Source: a virus
Reading direction: 5' to 3' (one strand)
Virus record (IMG/VR): IMGVR_UViG_3300036770_002951
Coordinates: 1 to 26,469 of that record
DNA length: 26,469 bases
The notes under the pieces were generated by a model. That model ran no database searches and was not told the origin of the DNA. It saw only the letters and a program-made list of their open reading frames with translations. Shown here piece by piece: positions 5,642 through 11,178 of this stretch (positions within the stretch are counted from its first letter, which is position 1; each line of letters begins with the position of its first letter). The translations under genes were made by a program, and so were the position numbers.

Positions 5642-5928
5642 ATAAGGGGAACTTCTAGTAAGAAAAAAAAATATTTTTTTTATGAGTAATAAGTTCTCTT
5701 TTAGTGTCGACTTTCCTGTAAGCCTTATCCAGTAAGGGTTATAGCCATTACAGTAACATTACGTTAGTGAAAGAGAGATGTATGAATAAGTTCTCCATTA
5801 CGGTAACTACAAGGTTTACTAGGGGAGCGGAACGGCGGCTTTTGGAAATTTTTTTTTTTTTTTTAGTAGAAGTTCTCCTTAAGGGGGGTTGGAAAAACGA
5901 GCAGGATTGGACTGTTGTTAAAGTTCTC
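5610..5928 (+). repeat. Five direct copies of AAGTTCTC
   Basis: The word AAGTTCTC occurs at 5610-5617, 5691-5698, 5788-5795, 5870-5877 and 5921-5928, all in the same orientation. Four of the copies are preceded by TAAT, GAAT, AGTAG or TTAA, giving a loose consensus TAATRAAGTTCTC. The last copy falls in the spacer of the promoter at 5907-5936. A sixth copy lies just before the terminase large-subunit gene at 11156. The set probably forms binding sites for one regulator. Confidence 0.65.
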
Positions 5929-5936
5929 GGTATAGT
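5907..5936 (+). promoter_or_regulatory. Sigma70-like promoter before 5977
   Basis: TTGGAC (5907-5912) and TATAGT (5931-5936) are separated by 18 bases. The AAGTTCTC word at 5921-5928 lies between them. Transcription would start near 5943 and read the gene at 5977 and the terminase small subunit. Confidence 0.5.
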
Positions 5937-5976
5937 GGGAACTAGGTTGGATTAAATGGCGTGGAGAAGCGAAGAA

Positions 5977-6264
5977 ATGAACGAACAGGCTAGAAAAGAA
6001 GTTCCCTTGGACCTCGAATCGGTGCAATACCTCCCTGGGATCCGTCCTCGACAGCATCATGTGCGCTATAGCGCAACGAGAGACCGCTATAAATGGCCGT
6101 TTAAGGCCATGATCCTGGGGGATTACTGCCTAATCTTTTCGGCGGGAGAAGCGCAGGCCGCACGGGCCGCATTACGGTCGTTTTACAAGAGGCAAGGCGT
6201 AGGCAGGCGGTTTTATGTGCACCAGGAGGCCGACGGGGTCTGGGTCTGCCGCAGGATTCAATAA
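5977..6264 (+). CDS. Hypothetical phage protein upstream of terS
   Basis: I start at the ATG at 5977 because GGAGAAGCGAAGAA precedes it; an ATG at 5956 in the same frame has no site. The 95-residue product is basic. Its second half (KWPFKAMILGDYCLIFSAG, then AARAALRSFYKRQGVGRRF, then a short VHQEADGVWVCRRIQ tail) reads like an alpha-beta domain with a positively charged helix. That would suit nucleic-acid binding, but I do not recognise a family. It is followed after 12 bases, with GGAGAAGAATCA, by the terminase small subunit. Confidence 0.68.
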   Translation: MNEQARKEVPLDLESVQYLPGIRPRQHHVRYSATRDRYKWPFKAMILGDYCLIFSAGEAQAARAALRSFYKRQGVGRRFYVHQEADGVWVCRRIQ

Positions 6265-6276
6265 GGAGAAGAATCA

Positions 6277-6924
6277 ATGACTTATAAAGATGTGTGGCAT
6301 GTCCCACCGATACTTCCTGACAAATTGCAAAAGAGGATTACGACTGCCGTGGCCCCGATGAAGAAGCAAAAGAAGAAGTTGACGCAGAGGGAATGGACTT
6401 TTGTGCAAGAGTTGGTCGCGGGTGATGGCACGGTGACCATGAAGGAATGCGCGTTGCGCGCGGGATACTCGCCGCAATCGGCGAAGGCCATGGCATGGCG
6501 CCTGACTAATCCTGACTTAAATCCGCATGTCGTGGCCGCGATTCAAGAGTACAGGGCCGAATTGGCCGCGAAGTATGGAACGACTTTCGAGCGGCATATG
6601 CGGGACTTGCAGACGATACGCGACGCGGCCTTGTCTGCCGGGGCATATGGTGCGGCGGTGCAGGCCGAATATCGACGAGGGCAGGCCCTGGGCACGATCT
6701 ACATTGAACGCAAAGAGATCCGGCACGGGACTATTGACCAGATGAGCAAGGAGGAGGTCGAGAAGAAACTCGAGGAGATCAAGAGGCTATATGGTGGGCC
6801 GCCCCCGCAGGCCATTCTTGAGGTCGAGGCAAAAGACATTACGCCTGAGGTCGAGCCCGATTTTGAGATCCCGCAGGATGTGGTTAATACACGGGAAGGG
6901 GGAGACGATGAGCCAAGCACCTGA
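6277..6924 (+). CDS. terS: Terminase small subunit
   Basis: Residues 35-93 match the Terminase_2 family: LTQREWTFVQELV, a glycine-containing turn, a helix with ECALRAGYSPQSAKAMAWRL, then NPDLNPHVVAAIQEY. The ALRAGYS segment is the family's best mark and lies in the DNA-binding helix-turn-helix. Later residues 150-170 form a charged coiled coil (KEEVEKKLEEIKRLYGG), probably used for ring assembly, and the tail is acidic. The protein recognises the packaging site on phage DNA and recruits the large subunit. Here the large subunit lies 4.3 kb downstream rather than next door. Start follows AAGGAGAAGAATCA. Confidence 0.88.
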   Translation: MTYKDVWHVPPILPDKLQKRITTAVAPMKKQKKKLTQREWTFVQELVAGDGTVTMKECALRAGYSPQSAKAMAWRLTNPDLNPHVVAAIQEYRAELAAKYGTTFERHMRDLQTIRDAALSAGAYGAAVQAEYRRGQALGTIYIERKEIRHGTIDQMSKEEVEKKLEEIKRLYGGPPPQAILEVEAKDITPEVEPDFEIPQDVVNTREGGDDEPST

Positions 6925-7336
6925 GGCCGCCCTGTATGCAAGGCTTAAGGAGAACCTCCCGAAGGCCTACATAACCCGCCTGGAGTCGCGGGTAGGGTTA
7001 GGTATTCCCGATTGCCTGATCGCCTTGGGGCCGCTTCCAGGCGTGTTCGTGATGGTCGAGCTTAAAGTCGTGAAGCGGGGCAAGAAGATCAACCTCTCGC
7101 CGCATCAGATCGCCTTCCATTTGAAGCATTCGACCTTGAAGTGTCCGACCTTTGTTTTGGTGCAATATCACCCGCCGGGGACTACCTCTTCGCGCAATGC
7201 GGAGATTCTTTTGTACTCGGGCGCGCAGGTCGAATCCTTGGCAATGGTGGGCGTCGAGACGCCGCCGCTCGACCGTTGGAACCTCGCGGCCATGGAATGG
7301 AACATGCTCCGCTTCCGAATCCTTGAGGCAATTTGA
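6908..7336 (+). CDS. PD-(D/E)XK nuclease (VRR-NUC/Holliday-junction type)
   Basis: I use the ATG at 6908, behind AAGGGGGAGACG and overlapping the end of the terminase small subunit. The 142-residue protein has the nuclease core: GIPD with aspartate 35, then VELK with E51 and K53, and LSPHQIAF with Q67 downstream, a spacing typical of phage PD-(D/E)XK enzymes related to VRR-NUC. Such enzymes cut branched or replicating DNA. Its position between the terminase subunits suggests a role in resolving concatemers before packaging, though this is inference. The C-terminal 45 residues are not part of the core. Confidence 0.8.
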   Translation: MSQAPEAALYARLKENLPKAYITRLESRVGLGIPDCLIALGPLPGVFVMVELKVVKRGKKINLSPHQIAFHLKHSTLKCPTFVLVQYHPPGTTSSRNAEILLYSGAQVESLAMVGVETPPLDRWNLAAMEWNMLRFRILEAI

Positions 7337-7361
7337 AACTTTTTTCGGGTGCGTGTATCGT
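7333..7361 (+). promoter_or_regulatory. Promoter for the NinX-like gene
   Basis: TTGAAA (7333-7338) and TATCGT (7356-7361) are 17 bases apart. The leader that follows contains the hairpin CCGGC-GGATTG-GCCGG (7370-7385) and AGAAAGG before the start. The same TATCGT box and AGAAAGG leader recur before 8045. Confidence 0.6.
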
Positions 7362-7405
7362 AGTCAGTACCGGCGGATTGGCCGGGATATCTCAGAAAGG
7401 GCTAG

Positions 7406-7768
7406 ATGATGAAAACGAGTGAATTGCAAGGGGCCGCGCTTGATTGGGCGGTGGCGAAGTGTGTGGGCTGGAAGAGAGAGCTCTGTTATTTAAATACGGA
7501 GTATCCAAATTATTCAGAAAATTGGTCTTTAGCTGGCCCGATCATTGAGCGGGAGGGGGTGTCTATGCGGTTTAGCCTAAGAGATGCTCGCGGCGCGTGG
7601 TATTCCGTAATGGGAAAAAACCTATTCCTCTCTCCAGACTTTGAGGGTTCAGGCCCAACACCCCTAATCGCAGCAATGCGGTGCTATGTCGCGAGTAAAT
7701 TGGGCGAAGAGGTCGAAATTCCTGAAGAACTGGTGGGAGTGCACGGGGGCAATGCATGGGCCAAATGA
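7406..7768 (+). CDS. NinX-like protein (DUF2591)
   Basis: The 120-residue protein matches DUF2591, the family of phage lambda-type NinX: KTSELQGAALDWAVAKCVGW at the start, a GGPIIERE-like GPIIEREGVS in the middle, and the characteristic TPLIAAMRCYVASKLGEEVEIPEEL near the end (residues 85-109, quoted in part). Lambdoid NinX sits in the nin region between replication and late control, and its biochemical function is not established. The first two codons are both ATG, so the start may be 7406 or 7409; AGAAAGGGCTAG gives the ribosome-binding site. The gene lies downstream of the promoter at 7333. Confidence 0.88.
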   Translation: MMKTSELQGAALDWAVAKCVGWKRELCYLNTEYPNYSENWSLAGPIIEREGVSMRFSLRDARGAWYSVMGKNLFLSPDFEGSGPTPLIAAMRCYVASKLGEEVEIPEELVGVHGGNAWAK

Positions 7769-7836
7769 TCGCGTTGTTTTATTTTTGTGTGCTCGGCATA
7801 TGCGCGGGGCTTATTTTGTTGAATGTGGGGTTTTGA
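7765..7836 (+). CDS. Tiny single-pass membrane protein (23 aa)
   Basis: An ATG at 7765 overlaps the upstream stop (ATGA) and opens a 23-residue frame, MIALFYFCVLGICAGLILLN plus three residues, which is one unbroken membrane helix. An in-frame ATG at 7756 would add three residues. It stops one base before the next ATG at 7838. The overlap, tight spacing and hydrophobicity are the evidence; there is no homology claim. It could be a small holin-like or stress protein. Confidence 0.45.
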   Translation: MIALFYFCVLGICAGLILLNVGF

Positions 7837-7837
7837 C

Positions 7838-7972
7838 ATGCCCCGCCTTACACCTGAGGAAATCAAGAAACGAAAAGATGAGAGACAGCGGGGGGAATGG
7901 TTCGGTATGATCCGCCGCCTTGTCTCTATGGCCTTTTTTCACGCCGTATTCGGGCGGGACCGACGAAAATAA
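7838..7972 (+). CDS. Small basic protein (44 aa)
   Basis: The 44-residue frame starts one base after the tiny membrane gene ends. It begins with a helical charged segment (LTPEEIKKRKDERQRGEWF) and continues with a hydrophobic patch (LVSMAFFHAVF) before a basic end, RDRRK. The charged start and amphipathic end could place it at a membrane or on nucleic acid. It lacks a strong ribosome-binding site and would depend on coupling to the gene before it. I do not recognise it. Confidence 0.45.
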   Translation: MPRLTPEEIKKRKDERQRGEWFGMIRRLVSMAFFHAVFGRDRRK

Positions 7973-7980
7973 AAACCCGT

Positions 7981-8009
7981 TTGCATTTTGCGGCGGGGCC
8001 GTGTATCGT
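7981..8009 (+). promoter_or_regulatory. Promoter for the 8045-8937 gene pair
   Basis: TTGCAT (7981-7986) and TATCGT (8004-8009) are 17 bases apart. The spacer contains the small inverted repeat CGGC-GGG-GCCG. An AGAAAGGG site follows at about 8031-8038 before the ATG at 8045. Confidence 0.6.
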
Positions 8010-8044
8010 TTCTCTGTCGTTCCATACTTTAGAAAGGGTTAACC

Positions 8045-8251
8045 ATGTTTCAGATATTCGATTGCAACGGCCGCCCCGTCGGCCGCCCCGAAGGGTACAA
8101 AAAACACGCTACCGCGCAACGATTGGCCGAAAGAAAGGGCCGCATTAAAACGGCCATTTGGTCGGCCTTTCACGCGTCGCCATTGCCTGAACCCCCTCAA
8201 ACCTCGAGTTTGCTTTACCGCATCGAATGGCAGGAGGGCTCGACATGTTGA
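8045..8251 (+). CDS. Small basic hypothetical protein
   Basis: The 68-residue protein opens with FQIFDCNGRPVGRPEGYKKH, followed by a helix rich in arginine and lysine (RLAERKGRIKTAIWSAF) and ends in a short strand with YRIEWQEG. The first part has the look of a small strand-turn unit found in many phage accessory proteins. High GC and GGCC-rich codons begin with this gene. Its stop overlaps the next start at 8245, and the AGGAGGG just before that start lies in its last codons. Function unknown. Confidence 0.65.
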   Translation: MFQIFDCNGRPVGRPEGYKKHATAQRLAERKGRIKTAIWSAFHASPLPEPPQTSSLLYRIEWQEGSTC

Positions 8252-8937
8252 AAACCATACGCGTAAGCGCGAATTCCAAAACCGGCCCCATTGCCGTGAC
8301 CTATCGGGCCGGGGCGCGGGGTACATACGACACTTGCCCGAAATCGTGTCAATTGCACCCCATGCCCTCGACGGGGGCCGACGAAATCGATGCGGAATAT
8401 CTCGCGGCCCTTCGGGCCGCCGTGCCCCGTGGTGGCGTCGCGTGGACATACTCGCATTTTCCCGCCGCGTCGTTACCCGTGGCCGCGCCCGGGGAGACGG
8501 TAATAAATGCATCGTGTGATGACATGGACACCGCCGTCGCGGCGTGGTCGATTGGTCGCCCCGCCGTAGTGGCCGCCCCGGCGGGTACTGAATGGGCCGG
8601 GGGCGTGGAATATAAGGGGGTTAAATTCGTGCAATGCCCCGCCGAAAAGGCCGAAGGGTTCACATGCATGCAATGCGGGAATGGCCGCCCTCTATGCGCG
8701 CGGCCTGAGCGGGATTATGTAATCGTGTTCGTCGCGCATGGGGCCGGGAAAAATAAGGTGGGAATGGCCGAGGCCGGGGGATGCTACGCGGCGGCGGGAC
8801 ATGTCGCGATTCAATGGCACGGCACCCGTAAAAATGGCGCGGCCAATGATGCGGCGGCCCTTTTGGAATTCGCGAAATCATTGCCCCCGGGTTCAATGGT
8901 TCGTCATCATGTCGCGGGGGACATCGGGCGGGGTTAA
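8245..8937 (+). CDS. Cysteine-rich conserved phage/plasmid protein
   Basis: The start at 8245 follows AGGAGGGCTCGAC; an earlier in-frame ATG at 8227 is less likely. The 230-residue protein has a CPKSC motif at residues 31-35 followed by C91, then C131, a CMQC at 141-144 and C151, and a last C180. This pattern suggests bound zinc or an iron-sulfur cluster. Between them are VAWTYSHFP and INASCDDMDTAVAAW segments, then REDYVIVFVAHG-like residues. I recognise the layout from phage and plasmid proteins of unknown function but cannot give a proven role. Confidence 0.65.
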   Translation: MLKTIRVSANSKTGPIAVTYRAGARGTYDTCPKSCQLHPMPSTGADEIDAEYLAALRAAVPRGGVAWTYSHFPAASLPVAAPGETVINASCDDMDTAVAAWSIGRPAVVAAPAGTEWAGGVEYKGVKFVQCPAEKAEGFTCMQCGNGRPLCARPERDYVIVFVAHGAGKNKVGMAEAGGCYAAAGHVAIQWHGTRKNGAANDAAALLEFAKSLPPGSMVRHHVAGDIGRG

Positions 8938-8961
8938 TTTTTCCCGCGTTTTACTTTAAAA

Positions 8962-8991
8962 TTGCAACATGCCCCCGCCGGGGGCTATACC
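8962..8991 (+). promoter_or_regulatory. Promoter with a hairpin in its spacer, before 9008
   Basis: TTGCAA (8962-8967) and TATACC (8986-8991) are 18 bases apart. The spacer holds the perfect hairpin GCCCCC-GCC-GGGGGC (8971-8985). An AGAAAGG site follows at about 8994-9000. The surrounding 60 bases are duplicated before 9349. Confidence 0.55.
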
Positions 8992-9007
8992 TTAGAAAGG
9001 GTCAAAA

Positions 9008-9268
9008 ATGGAAGAAACGAAAGTATTAGAAGGCGCGCGCAATGATGCGATTCGATACGCGCGCGAAGTCGCGGCTCGTTACACCGTGGCCGATCGCGTC
9101 TCGGTGACGGTGTACAAAAAGGATTCGGCCTTTTTTGTCCGGCCTGATAAGCATTCGGAAGGGTTCGGGCCAATTCCTGAGGGCGCGGAGGTCGTTTGCA
9201 TCGCGCAACGGTGGAATGAAAACGAAATCCAGACGCGCCACGCGGGGGCGTGGTCTGAGTGGAGTTGA
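9008..9268 (+). CDS. Small hypothetical protein (86 aa)
   Basis: The 86-residue product has an N-terminal helix (NDAIRYAREVAARYTVAD), then strands VSVTVYKKDSAFFVRPD and VVCIAQRWNENEIQ, a simple alpha-beta layout with no catalytic motif I know. It begins behind AGAAAGGGTCAAAA and is flanked on both sides by the duplicated promoter and hairpin leader, so it is an independent transcription unit. The GC-rich, GGCC-heavy sequence matches its neighbours, which suggests this whole block entered the genome together. Confidence 0.65.
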   Translation: MEETKVLEGARNDAIRYAREVAARYTVADRVSVTVYKKDSAFFVRPDKHSEGFGPIPEGAEVVCIAQRWNENEIQTRHAGAWSEWS

Positions 9269-9293
9269 GTTTTTCCCGCGTTTCACCTTAGAA

Positions 9294-9331
9294 TTGCAAC
9301 ATGCCCCCCGGATTGGCCGGGGGGTCATACT
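9294..9331 (+). promoter_or_regulatory. Promoter-like element with long spacer hairpin, before 9349
   Basis: TTGCAA (9294-9299) and CATACT (9326-9331) flank the hairpin CCCCCCGG-ATTGG-CCGGGGGG (about 9304-9324). The gap is 26 bases, too long for ordinary sigma70 use unless the hairpin shortens it. An AGAAAGG site follows at 9334-9340 before the DUF932 start. Confidence 0.45.
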
Positions 9332-9348
9332 CTAGAAAGGTTTTAATC

Positions 9349-10434
9349 ATGACTACCTTAATGCAAGCATCCCACCAATGGGCTACACGCCCCGCCGAGG
9401 AGCGGTTTCTTTCTTTGCCCGAAATGTTGGCCGCCGCCGAGGCCGAGCGCGCTATCAGTCGTGCCGCTGTCGTTTCGTCGCGCCGTCTCCGCGCCGTACC
9501 GACCGAAGATAATGCGGGGATTATGATCGAGGGGCCGAATGGTCACGCCTACGCGCCGACTCATTGGGCATTCGGTCAAGCGGCGAACCTTACCGGGGCC
9601 CCGGCGTCATACTTGCGCGGCCTCCCCGCGCCGCTCGCCGCCGATTGTCTGAATTTTGGTTTTCAAGTCGAGCGCGACGCGCAGGAAATCGGAGTTTTAC
9701 TTTCCCGCAATGGTTCGGACCAAATTAAGGCCATGACCGGCCCCCGTTATGGCCGCATCTGGAATTCTGAGGTTATCCGCGCGCTTATTGATCGATTCGG
9801 CGACGGCCGGTCGGGGGATTTTCGGGTGCCGGGGGAGTATGGCCGCGCGGTCGAAATCACGCGCGAGAATACGACACTTTTCGCGGGTGACCGTGACATG
9901 TTCGTGTTTTTGGCCGACGAAAATAATCGCGTCGAAATCCCGAATCGTCGTGAGGGCCAGACCGGCACACTCGCGCGCGGGTTTTTTGTGACGAATTCGC
10001 AAGTCGGCGCGGGGGCCTTGCGGGTTAAGACTTTTCTTTTTGATTATGTCTGCGCGAATCGGATCGTGTGGGGCGCGCACGAATTAGAGGAAATCAGCAT
10101 CAGGCATACGGCGGCGGCCCCGGATAGGTTTATCGAAGAGGTAACCCCCGCCCTCTTGGCCTATTCTCAGTCGAGCGCGGCGAACCTCAACAATGTTTTG
10201 AAGGGCGCGCGCGAATCGAAAATCGATAAGGTTGACGCGTTTCTTGCGAATCGATTCGGCCCCCGCGTAGCGCAACGAATCAATGCCGCGCATGTCGAGG
10301 AGGAGGGCCGCCCGATCGAGACCCTTTGGGATGCGGTCACGGGCGCGACCGCCTATGCGAAATCGATCCCTTGGACCGCCGACCGCGTCGAATTAGAGAC
10401 CGAGGCCGGGAAAATCCTCGACCTAGTCGACTAG
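9349..10434 (+). CDS. DUF932 family protein
   Basis: I start at the ATG at 9349, behind AGAAAGGTTTTAATC; an in-frame start at 9301 lies in the leader hairpin. The 361-residue protein matches DUF932 (TIGR03299 type): HWAFGQAANLTGAPASYLRGLP near residues 71-92 (quoted in part), ADCLNFGF, RAMTGPRYGRIWNS-like residues, FLFDYVCANRIVWGA in the middle, and helical AHVEEEGRPIETLWDAVTG near the end. The family is common on plasmids and phages, and its biochemical function is not known. A terminator follows directly, then the iteron-like array, which fits a role near a replication locus. Confidence 0.85.
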   Translation: MTTLMQASHQWATRPAEERFLSLPEMLAAAEAERAISRAAVVSSRRLRAVPTEDNAGIMIEGPNGHAYAPTHWAFGQAANLTGAPASYLRGLPAPLAADCLNFGFQVERDAQEIGVLLSRNGSDQIKAMTGPRYGRIWNSEVIRALIDRFGDGRSGDFRVPGEYGRAVEITRENTTLFAGDRDMFVFLADENNRVEIPNRREGQTGTLARGFFVTNSQVGAGALRVKTFLFDYVCANRIVWGAHELEEISIRHTAAAPDRFIEEVTPALLAYSQSSAANLNNVLKGARESKIDKVDAFLANRFGPRVAQRINAAHVEEEGRPIETLWDAVTGATAYAKSIPWTADRVELETEAGKILDLVD

Positions 10435-10455
10435 GCCGCCCCGGCCCCGTTATAG

Positions 10456-10480
10456 CCCCGCCCCGCGCGGGGTTTTTTTT
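10456..10480 (+). terminator. Rho-independent terminator after DUF932
   Basis: CCCCGC (10456-10461) pairs with GCGGGG (10467-10472) around a five-base loop, and eight T residues follow (10473-10480). It ends the GC-rich gene block 22 bases after the DUF932 stop. Confidence 0.88.
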
Positions 10481-10492
10481 CGCCCTTGAAAA

Positions 10493-10607
10493 TTGATCTG
10501 TCCCTATTTATTCGGTTGATCTGTCCCTATTTATTCGGTTGATCTGTCCCTATTTATTCGGTTGATCTGTCCCTATTTATTCGGTTGATATGTCCCTATT
10601 TATCGAG
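10493..10607 (+). repeat. Tandem 23-bp iteron-like repeats, 4 perfect and 1 diverged
   Basis: Units start at 10493, 10516, 10539 and 10562, identical over 23 bases (beginning TTGATCTGTCCC and ending TATTCGG). A fifth at 10585 differs by GATATG for GATCTG and by its last bases. The copies are joined without spacers, which excludes a CRISPR array. The 23-bp period, about two helical turns, puts every copy on one DNA face, as for iterons bound by a replication initiator. Terminal repeats of a lost transposon are a weaker alternative. Confidence 0.9.
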
Positions 10608-10801
10608 CCGTGGTTTAACCCGCCCCCGCGTGCCCTCGTTTCTCGCCCTCTAGCCCCGCCCGTCGCGGGTTACATGCCCCGGTATTCACCCCCGCCGCCG
10701 TGGCCGCCTATGCCCCGCAAACTAGGCCCCTCGGCCCCCGGCCCGTTATCCTTTCCCCTCTCCACGGGTATCGTGCCCCCTCGACCGTGCCCCCTCGGTT
10801 C

Positions 10802-10879
10802 GTGGTTCGTGCCCCGTGGCCGCCCGCCCTCGGGCCGTGGTTCGTGGTCCGTGGTCCGTAGTTCGTGCCCCCGTGGCCG
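10802..10879 (+). repeat. GTGGTYC heptamer repeats
   Basis: GTGGTTC occurs at 10802-10808 and 10837-10843, then GTGGTCC at 10844-10850 and 10851-10857, and GTAGTTC at 10858-10864. Each string is followed by GTGCCCC and GTGGCCG, so a longer segment (10802-10822 and 10858-10879) is also directly repeated. No gene is visible here. Confidence 0.7.
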
Positions 10880-11062
10880 TCGACCCCGGCCCCTCGACCG
10901 CGTCGCATGGCCCCCGGCCCCCGCCCCGGGGGTCGAGTCCCGGCACCGATTCCCGCCGCGCGTGGGCCGTGGGCCGCGTCGCGCGCCGCGCGAGCCGCGC
11001 GCCAAAGGCGCAAAGGCTTTAGCCCGATTTCAGACAAATATTTACCGGTCAAAAGTGAATTG

Positions 11063-11078
11063 GTTAGTGGTCGCTAAC
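11063..11078. promoter_or_regulatory. 16-bp palindrome adjoining parS
   Basis: GTTAGTGGTCGCTAAC has perfect GTTAG/CTAAC arms and nearly symmetrical centre. It ends one base before the parS palindrome at 11080. Two adjacent dyads of equal length suggest paired protein-binding sites. Confidence 0.5.
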
Positions 11079-11079
11079 A

Positions 11080-11095
11080 TGTTTCACGTGAAACA
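11080..11095. promoter_or_regulatory. parS: parS centromere site (exact consensus)
   Basis: TGTTTCACGTGAAACA is a perfect 16-bp palindrome and is identical to the consensus chromosomal parS bound by ParB in most bacteria. ParB loads on this site and spreads as a clamp, and with ParA it moves the replicon to the cell poles. No parA or parB gene is visible in the window, so the phage would have to use the host's ParB or one encoded elsewhere in the genome. A chance match of a 16-bp word in a genome this size is unlikely, but CACGTG-type palindromes also serve as operators for other proteins. Confidence 0.85.
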
Positions 11096-11103
11096 CCCCC
11101 CGT

Positions 11104-11123
11104 CACTTTGCAAAATCAAAGTG
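11104..11123 (+). other. Hairpin before the terminase large subunit
   Basis: CACTTTG (11104-11110) pairs with CAAAGTG (11117-11123) around CAAAAT. The next run of T starts only eight bases later (11131-11135), so terminator activity is doubtful. It separates parS from the terminase gene. Confidence 0.5.
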
Positions 11124-11155
11124 GCCGGTATTTTTATAAAAATTTGAAACTAAAA

Positions 11156-11163
11156 AAGTTCTC
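11156..11163 (+). promoter_or_regulatory. Sixth AAGTTCTC word, before terL
   Basis: This copy, preceded by CTAAAA, ends 15 bases before the terminase start. It is the only copy I noticed outside the cluster at 5610-5928, which suggests joint control of the two regions. Confidence 0.5.
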
Positions 11164-11178
11164 TGTTACCTTGACCCC

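Larger units (their letters stand above)
5055..5976. other. Long non-coding interval with RNA genes, terminator and repeats
   Basis: No convincing protein gene lies here. The interval holds, in order, a structured-RNA candidate, a tRNA, about 110 bases without visible features, a strong terminator, a G-rich stretch, inverted ATTACGTCTCT repeats, five AAGTTCTC words, an A9-TAT8-type tract (5663-5681), a T16 tract (5849-5864), and a promoter before the next gene. Two copies of CCATTAC(A/G)GTAAC lie at 5745-5757 and 5795-5807. Short open frames here are biased to homopolymer codons and were rejected. The concentration of repeats and AT tracts would suit a replication origin or a control region, by inference. 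Confidence 0.7.
10435..11178. other. Non-coding replication/partition-like locus
   Basis: There is no convincing gene in these 744 bases. They contain, in order, a terminator, four and a half 23-bp direct repeats, a very GC-rich stretch with GTGGTYC heptamers, a palindrome beside an exact parS, a hairpin, an AT-rich palindrome (ATTTTTATAAAAAT at 11130-11143) and one AAGTTCTC word before the terminase large subunit. Frames that cross it are proline- and arginine-rich by composition and have no family likeness. Iterons plus parS in one place resemble a plasmid replication and partition locus, by inference. Confidence 0.65.

Noticed and set aside
5344-5658. Small frames in the terminator and repeat region (also 5767-5955)
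   Set aside because: They include the terminator stem or homopolymer-encoded phenylalanine runs and lack plausible start sites.
10493-10607. CRISPR array
   Set aside because: The repeats are contiguous with no spacers, and no cas gene is present.
10590-11147. 185-residue + strand frame across the iterons, heptamers and parS
   Set aside because: It is proline/arginine-rich from GC composition, starts within a repeat and crosses repeats and palindromes; no family likeness.
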